In this document: piece by piece, positions 25,837 through 34,667 of the stretch
How positions within the stretch are numbered: the first letter of the stretch is position 1
Layout: every line of letters begins with the position of its first letter
Source: Cytobacillus kochii
GTDB lineage: Bacteria > Bacillota > Bacilli > Bacillales > Cytobacillaceae
Assembly: GCF_020171845.1 (NCBI RefSeq)
Contig: NZ_JAIVAM010000012.1
Span: forward strand, 62,001 to 126,000
Direction: 5' to 3'
Length of the DNA stretch: 64,000 bases
Made by a program: the position numbers and the translations under genes
Notes under the pieces: generated by a model
What the model was told of the DNA's origin: nothing
Database searches by the model: none
What the model saw: the letters and a program-made list of their open reading frames with translations, nothing else

Positions 25837-25986
25837 TAATAAACCCACCCTCTTACTAAATTTTTGGGTAATAGTAAGACAAAATATTAAAAGAATAACT
25901 GATTTGAACTCCAAAATAACATGTCTATATTAACAATTATAGCTTCTTTTATACTTTTCCTAATAAGATTTTTATGCAAAAGACAA

Positions 25987-26017
25987 AATGACTCTCACTC
26001 AGAAAGCGAGAGTCATT
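25987..26017 (-). terminator. terminator of the AbgT-family transporter gene
   Basis: AATGACTCTC and GAGAGTCATT form a 10-bp stem followed on the minus strand by TTGTCTTTTG, 31 nt past the stop. Confidence 0.85.
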
Positions 26018-26047
26018 CTACTTTAATCATTTAGCATTAATAAAATA

Positions 26048-27571
26048 TTAGAGAAACATTCCCACCCCTGGACCAAACGGAATACCAAGTAAACCAAATA
26101 ATACAAGCAAGATGACCCATGTAAAAAGGAAGGCGATTGAGTATGGTAACATCATTGAAATTAATGTCCCTAAGCCTGCCTTTTTATCATATTCTTTCAT
26201 ATAAGCAAGAATAATTAATATATACGGATTCAAAGGAGTTATGACATTAGTAGAAGAATCAGCAATTCTATAGGCTACTTGTACAAAAGCCGGGTTAAAA
26301 CCTAATAACATAAACATTGGGACAAAGATTGGTGCTTGCAGCGCCCATTGAGCAGAGCCACTAAATATTAATAAATTTAATCCCGCTGTAAAAAATACAA
26401 ATAGAATAATAACAAACCAACCAGTCAAATTTAATGAGGTAAGTAAATCCGCTCCTCTTACTGCAATTAAAGTCCCTAAATTACTCCAGTTAAAATAAGC
26501 AATAAATTGAGAAGCTGCGAAAATCAACACAATATAACCGGACATATCTTTCATTGCTGAACCCATAAACTTTGGTATGTCAGTAGATTTTTGAATCTTC
26601 TTAACAGTTACCCCATATGCGGTACCCATTACAATAAAGAATAATAGTATGATCGGAATAATTCCACTTAAAAATGTTGAAGGTATAATACCACCTTCTT
26701 CATTCCTTAAAGGCGAATTTGGCCAAAAAAGTGCTGTGAATAACACAATTAAATAAATTACACCTGCTATGACACTATTTTTTAAAGCCTTTGACTCTAA
26801 TTGAGTAACTGGTTCAAACTCTTTCTTTAATTCTCCATCATATTTTCCTAACCTTGGTTCTATAATTCTCTCAGTTATCAAGCCACCGATAAGTGTTAAA
26901 ATAACGACAGAAACTGACATAAAATACCAATTATCAACAGGCGATACTGATATACTAGGGTCTACTGCTTTAGCAGCTTCAGAAGTAATACCTGCTAACA
27001 GTGCATCTGTTCCACCAACAATAATATTAGCCGTAAAACCTGCTCCTACCCCAGCAAAACCTGCAGCTAAACCCGCTAACGGGTGTCTTCCCACTGTGTA
27101 AAATATCATTGCGGCTAAAGGAGGTATTAAGACAAATGCAGCATCGGAAGCAATATTACCTAAAATTCCAACAAAAAAAACTGCATAAGTGACTAATGAT
27201 TTTGGCGTACTTAACATGGTTTTTTTAATCGCAGCTTCAAGTAGTCCAACTTTATCAGCAAGACCTACTCCTAGCATCATAGCGAGTACTAAACCTAGCG
27301 GAGCAAAGCCAGTAAAGTTACTGAGCATTTCAGTTAAAATAAACTGAATTCCTTCACCTGATAGTAAACTTTTAATTGCTAGCTCTTCTGAAGTTCCTGG
27401 ATGAACGACAGTTACATTTAAAGAATTAATGATTGCTGACGCGATAATAACAACTATTGCCAAAAATGCAAAAATGAAAAATGGATCAGGTAATTTGTTA
27501 CCTAGTTTTTCAATTCCATTTAAGAATCCAGTCATTACTCTTGACTGTTTGACTTCATGTTCTACTTTCAT
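26048..27571 (-). CDS. AbgT-family transporter (p-aminobenzoyl-glutamate type)
   Basis: This 507-residue membrane protein matches the AbgT/MtrF family: GIEKLGNKLPDPFFIFAFLA at the N-terminus, GNIASDAAFVLIPPLAAMIF, GFTANIIVGGTDALLAGIT and the late RIADSSTNVITPLNPY loop. AbgT of Escherichia coli imports p-aminobenzoyl-glutamate; other members export antimetabolites. Two M20 amidohydrolases nearby, one AbgA-like, support import of an acyl-glutamate or similar amide. ATG at 27571 follows AAAGGAG. A Fur-like box lies 170 bp upstream. The real substrate needs testing. Confidence 0.88.
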   Translation of the reverse strand: MKVEHEVKQSRVMTGFLNGIEKLGNKLPDPFFIFAFLAIVVIIASAIINSLNVTVVHPGTSEELAIKSLLSGEGIQFILTEMLSNFTGFAPLGLVLAMMLGVGLADKVGLLEAAIKKTMLSTPKSLVTYAVFFVGILGNIASDAAFVLIPPLAAMIFYTVGRHPLAGLAAGFAGVGAGFTANIIVGGTDALLAGITSEAAKAVDPSISVSPVDNWYFMSVSVVILTLIGGLITERIIEPRLGKYDGELKKEFEPVTQLESKALKNSVIAGVIYLIVLFTALFWPNSPLRNEEGGIIPSTFLSGIIPIILLFFIVMGTAYGVTVKKIQKSTDIPKFMGSAMKDMSGYIVLIFAASQFIAYFNWSNLGTLIAVRGADLLTSLNLTGWFVIILFVFFTAGLNLLIFSGSAQWALQAPIFVPMFMLLGFNPAFVQVAYRIADSSTNVITPLNPYILIILAYMKEYDKKAGLGTLISMMLPYSIAFLFTWVILLVLFGLLGIPFGPGVGMFL

Positions 27572-27740
27572 ACATTATCCACTCCTTTAATAACGGAACT
27601 ATTCCTTAACATTTCCGTTATTATATCATCACATTTATATTGTGAATAGTCTTTTTTTAATCTTTTTTGTCTTTTTTAGTAATTTTCTAATAAATATCAT
27701 TTTTATTTACAAATAAAAGAATATATAGGGATTATATGGT

Positions 27741-27755
27741 TGATAATCATTCTCA
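27741..27755. promoter_or_regulatory. Fur-like box upstream of the AbgT-family transporter
   Basis: TGATAATCATTCTCA fits the 7-1-7 Fur model (TGATAAT, N, ATTATCA) with one mismatch and shares the core GATAATCATTCTCA with the second dhbA site at 2786. It lies 170 bp before the transporter start. The rest of the 294-bp gap is AT-rich without a gene. Confidence 0.55.
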
Positions 27756-27800
27756 ATGTTCGCCTTTTGTTAGGTGTTATTTAACTTAAACGATAATAAA

Positions 27801-27844
27801 AACCTAAACAACTGGAAATAAGTGATATTTCTAGTGTTTAGGTT
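27801..27844 (-). terminator. terminator of the regulator gene
   Basis: AACCTAAACA and TGTTTAGGTT pair, and the stem continues inward with one mismatch (ACTGGAAATA/TATTTCTAGT). T-rich sequence follows on the minus strand. Confidence 0.85.
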
Positions 27845-27865
27845 CAAATCATACGGATTTATTTT

Positions 27866-29188
27866 TTATTGTTTGGCAAACTGATTAAAGTTTAATTGGT
27901 AAATTTTTCGTGGTCTCCCTCTATGACCTGTCTCTTCTCCAATAATTTCAGCTAAACCTATCTTTTCCATCTCCATCAAGATTCTTCTTGCGTTGCGATC
28001 AGTGCTTTTTAGCCAATGAGATAAATCTTGAGAAGTGATCTTATTTTTTTGATAATGTAATGATAAAGACTCAATTTTTGCAACAACCTTACTACTTATA
28101 CCTGCATCTTTAAATATTTTTTCCCAATCATTTCCGTAAATCCTTGAATGGAAACTTATTTCTTCTCTTTCATTATTAATAATCGTTAATTCTTTTTCTT
28201 CATTAACAGAGATAACGATAGGACCCTTAAATTCACGAGCATGAGAGAAAGCCATGCTCACATTTTCCTCAGCCTCTAATACCGTTAATCCAAAGCCTAC
28301 ACCTATGCGAACACGTAACCGACTATGAACAAAAATCTCTTCACTGATCGTCAACATCGATTGGTCTCGCATAAATAGCTCAAGTTCTCCTCGTGTAGTA
28401 AAAATATAGTGAACGCCATCATCCATCTGGACTATTGAACCATTCATTTGTTCACCAACGTCAAGCAAGACTTTTTTTAGTTCTAGTTCTTGATGCTTTA
28501 ACCGGAAGGATCGCCTTCTTTCTTCACTTTCAGAAGAAGCAACGATGCGTTCGACACCAATAATGACAAGCTGTGATTTCCGGTACCATGATGCTTGCCC
28601 CTTTTCTTTAATCGTTTCTAAAGAACGTCTGACCGTTAGTTCAGATTGCTCAATGCGATAAGTTGGGATATTCATCTTCGTTAATTCTTTATACACCTTA
28701 TTCAAACAAGTAATAGCCACATCGACTTTGTTACTTTCATATAATTCTTTATGAAAAGCAATAATTTCTTCAGCCGGCATATATCCATCGTAAGAATTCA
28801 TCTGGAAAAGGACTCGATTCCTCACTAACGGATCGAGTCCTCTATCCATTTCTTCTTCTTGAATAGTGTCCAAGCTAAAACGCTTTTGCACTTGATCGCT
28901 ATCTAAAAAAACCTTTACTAAGACAGCAAGCAGGCTCGCACCACTTAAAGGAATATAACTCGCTTCTTTTTTTGTGATCACTTTCTTGGATAATGCATAA
29001 AAATATGGCGCCTGTCCTGAAAAAAGCCACTGATCAACCCATTCTCTATTTCTAATAATAATTTGCTCAGTTTCTTCAGTCGATTCATACACAAAGGGAA
29101 TAAAGTGAAGTTCGCCGTAGTCCGCCCCTGTATCTATAATCATTTTAACTGAATCCTTTGGTCCAATAACCCCCACTCGAATTTTCAT
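27866..29188 (-). CDS. putative transcriptional regulator with degenerate GGDEF-like domain and C-terminal winged helix
   Basis: I do not recognise an experimentally known homologue of this protein of about 440 residues. The N-terminus (KIRVGVIGPKDSVKMIIDTG) looks like a ligand-sensing Rossmann-type domain as in PrpR_N sensors. Residues about 205-340 resemble a nucleotide-cyclase/GGDEF fold (LVIIGVERIV, DDGVHYIFTT, LRVRIGVGFGLTVLEAEENV) but lack GGDEF. The C-terminus (ITSQDLSHWLKSTDRNARRI, then HRGRPRKIYQL) is a winged helix. It lies between the transporter gene and two M20 hydrolase genes and probably regulates them. I chose ATG 29188, preceded by AGGTG at six nt. Confidence 0.75.
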   Translation of the reverse strand: MKIRVGVIGPKDSVKMIIDTGADYGELHFIPFVYESTEETEQIIIRNREWVDQWLFSGQAPYFYALSKKVITKKEASYIPLSGASLLAVLVKVFLDSDQVQKRFSLDTIQEEEMDRGLDPLVRNRVLFQMNSYDGYMPAEEIIAFHKELYESNKVDVAITCLNKVYKELTKMNIPTYRIEQSELTVRRSLETIKEKGQASWYRKSQLVIIGVERIVASSESEERRRSFRLKHQELELKKVLLDVGEQMNGSIVQMDDGVHYIFTTRGELELFMRDQSMLTISEEIFVHSRLRVRIGVGFGLTVLEAEENVSMAFSHAREFKGPIVISVNEEKELTIINNEREEISFHSRIYGNDWEKIFKDAGISSKVVAKIESLSLHYQKNKITSQDLSHWLKSTDRNARRILMEMEKIGLAEIIGEETGHRGRPRKIYQLNFNQFAKQ

Positions 29189-29265
29189 CCAACGCACCTG
29201 CCTCCAACAAATTAAACAATATAGCCTTATTTTAACATGACTGGTTAAGGTTCGTTCTTTTTAAC

Positions 29266-30555
29266 TTATTGCCATCCTAAAATCACACGACAAATTGATT
29301 CAACGGCGATAGGCAGTACCTTTTCATCATAATCAAAACATGGATGATGATGTCCAGCAGCGAGCGGTGTTCCAAATAACATATAGTTCGCCGCTCCCCC
29401 ATTATTCCTCACCTTCTCTAACATAAAGGCAGCGTCTTCAGAAGCCCCTAGAGGTAATTTTGGGATCACATTTTTAATATTTGTACTGGCTTTCACTGCC
29501 TCATTAATAAAATCCACCCATTCTTCTTGATACTCTGCACTTGGCGCTTGCCCAACGATTTCAACATTTGTTGTGACATCATATAGTGCTGCACTGGCTT
29601 GAATAATTCTCATGGCTTCGAGGACCATGTACTCTTCATTAAGTTCAGTTGAAGCACCTCGGGTTTCTAATTGCATTTTCGCATAATCAGCAATGATATT
29701 TCGGCCACTTCCAGCCTCTAGTGTTCCTATATTGATGCGCGTCGCACCACCTGCGTGTCTCGTAATACCATTTAAATGTAATGAAGAGGCTGCAGCGGCT
29801 AATAGAGCATTCCTGCCTTCATTTGGCTCTAATCCAGCATGTGCTGATTTGCCAAAGTATTCAACGTTTATCTTGGTACTCGCTAAGAACTGATCTGTTG
29901 TTGCAACGATGTCACCAATGTTTAATGAGTGGATGCCTATATGTCCGCTTAAAAAGACATCGGCATCATCTAACAAGCCTTTATCCACCATCGGCTTTGC
30001 CCCTCGTCCACCTTCTTCTCCAGGTTGAAATAACAAGGTGAAACGGCCGTTTAATTGATGGCGATTTTCATGAATAAAATGCGCCACACCTAAACCAATG
30101 GCGGTATGCCCATCATGACCGCACGCATGCATATAGCCCGCTCTGTTACTATGAAACCCATGCACAAAAGGAAAATGTGCTTCATCCTCTGCTTCATTAA
30201 TCGGCAGGGCATCAATATCAAATCGTAGAACAATATGTTTTCCTTTTCGACCAGTGTCGAAATAAGCTTTAAGTCCGGTAAAAGCACCTTTCATTAAATA
30301 TAAATACGCTTTATTTATGCCCGCTTCCATCGCTCTTTGTTCTTCTTTTTCTATCTGATCTTCTGTTGGCAACCCCATTCTTGTATGTGGATGGAGAATC
30401 GCTTGTCCCATCTCTACTTCAAAATCAAGCTTTTCTATCTCTTCAGCAATTTTTGCAGTTGTCACATACTCTGTCCACGCTACCTCTGGATATGCATGAA
30501 ACATTCTTCTCATTTTAGTTAAATACGGGGTGATGTCTTTTATGAATGCTTCCAT
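29266..30555 (-). CDS. M20D amidohydrolase, AbgA-like (p-aminobenzoyl-glutamate hydrolase subunit A-like)
   Basis: This 429-residue zinc amidohydrolase shows FHAYPEVAWTEYVTT, the metal-binding HACGHDGHTAIGLGVAHF, and QPGEEGGRGAKPMV, with the late HHHPCFDYDEKVLP. Length and the extended region after the N-terminal helix (residues 45-100) resemble AbgA of Escherichia coli. AbgA works with AbgB to cut p-aminobenzoyl-glutamate; no AbgB is present here, only a second M20D protein upstream in the operon. ATG at 30555 follows AGGAGG. The two hydrolase genes are 15 nt apart. Confidence 0.85.
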   Translation of the reverse strand: MEAFIKDITPYLTKMRRMFHAYPEVAWTEYVTTAKIAEEIEKLDFEVEMGQAILHPHTRMGLPTEDQIEKEEQRAMEAGINKAYLYLMKGAFTGLKAYFDTGRKGKHIVLRFDIDALPINEAEDEAHFPFVHGFHSNRAGYMHACGHDGHTAIGLGVAHFIHENRHQLNGRFTLLFQPGEEGGRGAKPMVDKGLLDDADVFLSGHIGIHSLNIGDIVATTDQFLASTKINVEYFGKSAHAGLEPNEGRNALLAAAASSLHLNGITRHAGGATRINIGTLEAGSGRNIIADYAKMQLETRGASTELNEEYMVLEAMRIIQASAALYDVTTNVEIVGQAPSAEYQEEWVDFINEAVKASTNIKNVIPKLPLGASEDAAFMLEKVRNNGGAANYMLFGTPLAAGHHHPCFDYDEKVLPIAVESICRVILGWQ

Positions 30556-30570
30556 TGAAAAAAATTCCTC

Positions 30571-31767
30571 CTATAAACCCTTACTTTGTAATTGTTCAAT
30601 TGTATCAATGGCAACTTGAGCCATTAATTCCATACCGATCGGCAAAATGTTTTCATCAAGTTGAAAAGAAGGGTTGTGAAGCGGCTTTTGATTATTTCCT
30701 ATTGAACAACCTAGCCAATAATATACACCTGGATATTCTTTTAAAAAGCGGCCAAAATCCTCTCCTGCCATTGAGGGTGCGACTTCTGGGACATTTTCCT
30801 TACCTATAAATTTTGCCGCTGTTTCCTTTACTCTTTCAGCCCATTCCGGAGTGTTTACTGTGGAAGGATAACCATCAAGGTATGTGATTTCGACACGTCC
30901 ACCTAGCGCCTTAACAGTGTCTGTTACGATTTGATGAAAACGATTCTTCACTTGTGTTTTTACCTTATCTGTTAAAGTCCTTACTGTACCTTCAATAATT
31001 ACTTCTTCCGCAATGACGTTATGGGCAACACCGCCAGACACCTTACCAACTGTGACTACCGCCGATTCTAGCGGATCAATGTTTCGGCTTACGATCGTTT
31101 GCAACATTGTAATTACTTGATTCGCTATAATAATTGCATCTATTGTCGTATGGGGCATACTTGCATGCCCGCCTGAACCAGTGATTTTCAAAGAAAATCG
31201 ATCAGAGTTACCCATCATTGGTCCCGGTCTAACTCCTATTTGACCTGGCGGAAGGTCTGGCCATACATGCTGACCAATAATAACAGACGGTTTATATTCA
31301 TCAAATACACCATCTTCCATCATGATTTTCGCTCCACCTATTGGAGACTTTTCTTCCGCTGGTTGAAATAAGAGCAAGATTGTGCCGGATATGCTGCCTT
31401 TATGTTTATTTAAAATAATTCCAGCTCCTAATAACATTGCTGCATGGCTATCGTGACCACAAGCATGCATCACACCTTTTACTTTCGAAGAATAAGAGAC
31501 ACCACTTTGTTCTTCAATCGGTAGGGCATCAATATCCGCTCTTAAACATACTGTCGGTCCCTGTTTTGCCCCTTTAATAATTGCTAGAATACCAGTTTTA
31601 GCAAAACCAGTTTGATATGGTATTTGATAATCGTTTAATTTCTGTTGTATTTTCGAAGATGTTTGTACTTCTTCGCCACTTAGCTCTGGATACTCATGAA
31701 GCTCACGTCTAAACAGTGTTAATTCAGTAGCTATTTCTTTTGCTTCGCCTTTAAAAGAAACGGTCAT
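30571..31767 (-). CDS. M20D amidohydrolase (N-acyl amino acid / hippurate hydrolase type)
   Basis: This protein of about 398 residues is a standard M20D amidohydrolase: RRELHEYPELSGEEVQTSSK, HACGHDSHAAMLLGAG for the first zinc ligands, FQPAEEKSPIGGAKIMMEDG, and the late SMAGEDFGRFLKEYPGVYYW with the conserved Glu-Asp. Family members release amino acids from N-acyl or aryl amides. It is the first gene of the pair with the AbgA-like hydrolase. The ATG at 31767 is set by GGGAG eight nt upstream; the frame extends further to TTG without a site. Substrate unproven. Confidence 0.87.
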   Translation of the reverse strand: MTVSFKGEAKEIATELTLFRRELHEYPELSGEEVQTSSKIQQKLNDYQIPYQTGFAKTGILAIIKGAKQGPTVCLRADIDALPIEEQSGVSYSSKVKGVMHACGHDSHAAMLLGAGIILNKHKGSISGTILLLFQPAEEKSPIGGAKIMMEDGVFDEYKPSVIIGQHVWPDLPPGQIGVRPGPMMGNSDRFSLKITGSGGHASMPHTTIDAIIIANQVITMLQTIVSRNIDPLESAVVTVGKVSGGVAHNVIAEEVIIEGTVRTLTDKVKTQVKNRFHQIVTDTVKALGGRVEITYLDGYPSTVNTPEWAERVKETAAKFIGKENVPEVAPSMAGEDFGRFLKEYPGVYYWLGCSIGNNQKPLHNPSFQLDENILPIGMELMAQVAIDTIEQLQSKGL

Positions 31768-31918
31768 AATGATCTCTCCCTCTATCAAATCATTAAGGAA
31801 AAATTCCTTATCAATTCCGATAATACACTAAAATGAATCAAATTTGAGGGAAATCCGAGAATTTTTTAAAAATTTACGTAAATTTCTTTTGTGAATAGAA
31901 AAATATCCAATCAGTTAC

Positions 31919-32971
31919 TCATTTTATTTCACTCTCGGTCTCTAGACGTAAAAGATGCTCCTTCCTTTCTATTCCTCCGCCATACCCACCTAATTTACCG
32001 TCTGCTTTAATCACGCGATGACACGGTATTATAATGGCTATTTGATTGGCTCCGTTCGCATTTCCGACAGCCCTCACGTAATTGCTACTTCCTAATAGCT
32101 GACCAATATCCTGATAAGATACAGTTTGTCCATAAGGAATCTTTTGCAAAAGAGACCATACTTCCAGTTGAAAAGGAGTTCCTTGAAGGAAAAGAGGGAT
32201 TGTAAATTGTCGAAGTTGTTTAGCATAATAAAGCTTGAGCTGCTCTTCTAGGTTTCTATTAATCGTTGTATACCCTGGTAGAATTCGCGCATTTTGCTTG
32301 TTTCTTAAGTTTTCTATCTCTTTTTCAAGTCCACGTCTATCAACAAATTCCAATAAATATAAATACTTTTCATCACTAATACTGATCATCCGCCCTAGAG
32401 GTGTTGATAAAATATTTGCATATAATATCGATAAAGAAGCTCTCTTAGGTGATCTACCGATAATCTTTGAGAATGCATCATTAAACGCACTCGATGAATC
32501 ATACCCGAGTGATACTTGTTGATCTATGACTTTTTTTCCATTTAATATTTCTTTAAAGGCGATACCCATTCTTCTTGAGCGGGCGTACTGCACAAATGTC
32601 ATACCATAAATTTCTTTAAACTTTCTTCTGGCAGTTGCCGAATGGATACCAATTTCTCGAAAATCTGCTTCCTTCCATCTTTTTTCCGGGCTTGCCTCAA
32701 CGGCTACAACTAATTTCTCAATTTCTTTAGGAATACTATTTGGATAGAATAATGGTGTGCACCGCTTGCAAGGGCGATATCCTGCTAATAATGCTTCCTC
32801 TGCAGTTAAGAAGAATTCACAATTCTCATACTTAGGCTTTCTTGCCGAACAGGTCGCGTGACAAAAGATACCGGTTGTTTTTATGCCTACAAAGAAAATA
32901 CCATCATATTTTGGATTTCTGTCAACTAAAGCTTGATAAAACTCCCTTGCCTTTTCCTCGCCTATAACCAT
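31919..32971 (-). CDS. ada: bifunctional Ada: transcriptional activator and O6-methylguanine-DNA methyltransferase
   Basis: This 350-residue protein joins three parts. The N-terminal zinc/methyl-acceptor domain has Cys37, Cys41, Cys68 and Cys71 (GIFCHATCSARKPKYENC, RPCKRC). An AraC-type helix-turn-helix follows (about residues 85-180, SLGYDSSSAFNDAFSKIIGR). The C-terminal methyltransferase carries GNANGANQIAIIIPCHRVI with the acceptor Cys. It repairs alkylated DNA and activates its regulon once methylated. Bacillus subtilis splits these roles into AdaA and AdaB, so the fused form is a small difference. ATG at 32971 follows AAAGGAGGGG. Confidence 0.93.
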   Translation of the reverse strand: MVIGEEKAREFYQALVDRNPKYDGIFFVGIKTTGIFCHATCSARKPKYENCEFFLTAEEALLAGYRPCKRCTPLFYPNSIPKEIEKLVVAVEASPEKRWKEADFREIGIHSATARRKFKEIYGMTFVQYARSRRMGIAFKEILNGKKVIDQQVSLGYDSSSAFNDAFSKIIGRSPKRASLSILYANILSTPLGRMISISDEKYLYLLEFVDRRGLEKEIENLRNKQNARILPGYTTINRNLEEQLKLYYAKQLRQFTIPLFLQGTPFQLEVWSLLQKIPYGQTVSYQDIGQLLGSSNYVRAVGNANGANQIAIIIPCHRVIKADGKLGGYGGGIERKEHLLRLETESEIK

Positions 32972-33091
32972 AGTTGCCCCCTCCTTTATTTCGGTTAATC
33001 GCTACTATAATTATAGCGAGACTAAGCAAGATTTCTTTCGAAAAATGAACAACTATTTTTATTTAAGGTTTATATCCTTTTCAAAGTCATT

Positions 33092-33664
33092 TCAATCATA
33101 TAGATGATGGGTTATATTATATTCTTTTATGAGCCAGTCTTTTTTATTTAAAGTAATTGTATTAATGCAACCATTTAATAACCTGTCTCTTTTTTGGTGA
33201 ATTTCACCTTTTGAATAATGATTTAGTAGTGTGCCAATCACCGAACCATGTGCAACAAGAAGGACTTTTTTATAAGGATATTGATAATGAATGGTTGATA
33301 AACCGATTTTTATTCTTTCCATTAATATTTTATCACTTTCATACCCCGGGATATTATGTGATGGAAACCGCTCTTTTCTTTCTTCATAAGTCATTCCCTC
33401 TGCTTCTCCAAAACATCTTTCAATAAATTCATCCATGATAACAATGGGTAATTGCAGCTTCTCATTTATAATTTCTGCTGTTTGTCGGGCTCTTTTCAAG
33501 GGACTTACAATCATTACATCTGCATCCGTTCCAGAAAAATAGTTTCCACATTGCTTCGCTTGTTGCTTTCCTTTTTCGTTTAGCATAATATCCGTTCTAC
33601 CTTGAATTCTTCTCGCAGCATTCCAATCGGTTTCTCCATGTCTAATCAAACAAATCGTTGTCAT
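33092..33664 (-). CDS. histidine phosphatase family protein (phosphoglycerate mutase-like)
   Basis: This protein of about 190 residues begins MTTICLIRHGETDWNAARRI, carrying the RHGE catalytic motif, then SPLKRARQTAEII, a central IERCFGEAEGMTYEER and the second histidine in LLVAHGSVIG. Length and lack of the mutase insertion suggest a phosphatase such as PhoE or a cobalamin/threonine-phosphate type enzyme, not glycolytic Gpm. The ATG at 33664 follows TTGGAGGGGG; an earlier in-frame TTG lacks a site. No operon partner. Confidence 0.85.
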   Translation of the reverse strand: MTTICLIRHGETDWNAARRIQGRTDIMLNEKGKQQAKQCGNYFSGTDADVMIVSPLKRARQTAEIINEKLQLPIVIMDEFIERCFGEAEGMTYEERKERFPSHNIPGYESDKILMERIKIGLSTIHYQYPYKKVLLVAHGSVIGTLLNHYSKGEIHQKRDRLLNGCINTITLNKKDWLIKEYNITHHLYD

Positions 33665-33782
33665 TCTTTTCCCCCTCCAAAAAGTTAACGTTTTTTTCAT
33701 CTTGCGTTCATAGGTTATTCATATTTTATGTGTATATTAATAATACAGCTAGGACATAAACAAATTCCCCCCCTTTTGAAAT

Positions 33783-33807
33783 AGGGATTGAACATTGTTC
33801 AATCCCT
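33783..33807 (+). terminator. isolated hairpin with plus-strand T-rich tail
   Basis: AGGGATTGAAC and GTTCAATCCCT form a perfect 11-bp stem with a three-base loop, followed on the plus strand by TTCTTATTGTTTT. No plus-strand gene ends here, so its purpose is unclear. The remainder of 33665-33936 has no gene. Confidence 0.6.
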
Positions 33808-33936
33808 TTCTTATTGTTTTACATACCGATTTTTCGTATTTTTTTATTCGTATGATGCACATACTTGTCCTGATATCATAAGATATTAACGAATAAAAAT
33901 TTCTTTCCCGCTAAAACCAGTTTGCTTCGCCTTGTA

Positions 33937-33968
33937 GCCCACCTAGTGACAAAGTCTGCTCGGTGGGC
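33937..33968 (-). terminator. terminator of the small acetyltransferase gene
   Basis: GCCCACC and GGTGGGC pair across 18 nt; 32 nt beyond the stop of the minus-strand gene. Confidence 0.65.
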
Positions 33969-33999
33969 GACTTTATTAGTTTTCAATTTCAAACTCGTT

Positions 34000-34464
34000 T
34001 TATCTATCAAGCTTTTTCTCGCTTTTTTCAAAAAAAGCCAAAGTAATATGCTCACTTACTATCTTCTCGTCCACCAATTGAAAACGATTTTTTTTATAAA
34101 AATTGACTGCTGGTGTATTTTTAGTTGCTGTCGAAACCTTCAGTTTTTTTGACTTGTTTTCATCCTCAATAAAGTTTAATAGTGCTTGTGCAACGCCCTT
34201 TTTAAAAAAGATTGGGTGGACCACTAAACGACAAACCTCTATCACATGCCTATCAATTTCGATTGATATAACCCCATATAACCGTTCTTCGCTGTAATAA
34301 CCAAAAAAAGTTTCCCCACAATTTTGCAGCGTTTCTATTGTCTCTTTTAATGGGGGTAAATCATATGAACCAATAATCGAAGCTTCTATTTTATATGCTG
34401 CGATTTGAATGGAGAACACCTCTTGAGCTGACTCAAAGTCAGTAATATCAATTGTTTTTATCAT
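34000..34464 (-). CDS. GNAT-family N-acetyltransferase
   Basis: This 154-residue protein is a compact GNAT enzyme. The core strands are FFGYYSEERLYGVISIEIDR and VIEVCRLVVHPIFFKKGVAQ, where VHPxxxxKGVAQALL is the acetyl-CoA pyrophosphate loop, and the end VSTATKNTPAVNFYKKNRFQ is the usual closing motif. The substrate is unknown; a ribosomal protein, antibiotic or polyamine is possible. ATG at 34464 follows GGGGGAT. It diverges from the sirtuin gene. Confidence 0.87.
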   Translation of the reverse strand: MIKTIDITDFESAQEVFSIQIAAYKIEASIIGSYDLPPLKETIETLQNCGETFFGYYSEERLYGVISIEIDRHVIEVCRLVVHPIFFKKGVAQALLNFIEDENKSKKLKVSTATKNTPAVNFYKKNRFQLVDEKIVSEHITLAFFEKSEKKLDR

Positions 34465-34667
34465 TTTACAAATCCCCCAATCTATTAACTCTTATGAAGC
34501 TTTCACATTGATTAATCTGTGGTGTGTATGGCCATTATATCATCAAATTTTTAAACAAACGCTATAGTTAATATCAAATAACATCATCTAAAAACTAGCC
34601 ATAGTCTGAATTTCTTTTCCTTCGATACTTGATTGTCTATAATAATAAAAAGTAATGAAAGGCGGAG

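Noticed and set aside
27835..27860. GGTTCAAATC resembling the T-loop of a tRNA
   Set aside because: No acceptor, D-arm or anticodon stem fits upstream; the sequence is part of the regulator gene terminator.
33783..33807. LexA box within the GAAC-ATT-GTTC palindrome
   Set aside because: The Bacillus LexA (DinR) site needs four bases between GAAC and GTTC; here there are three.
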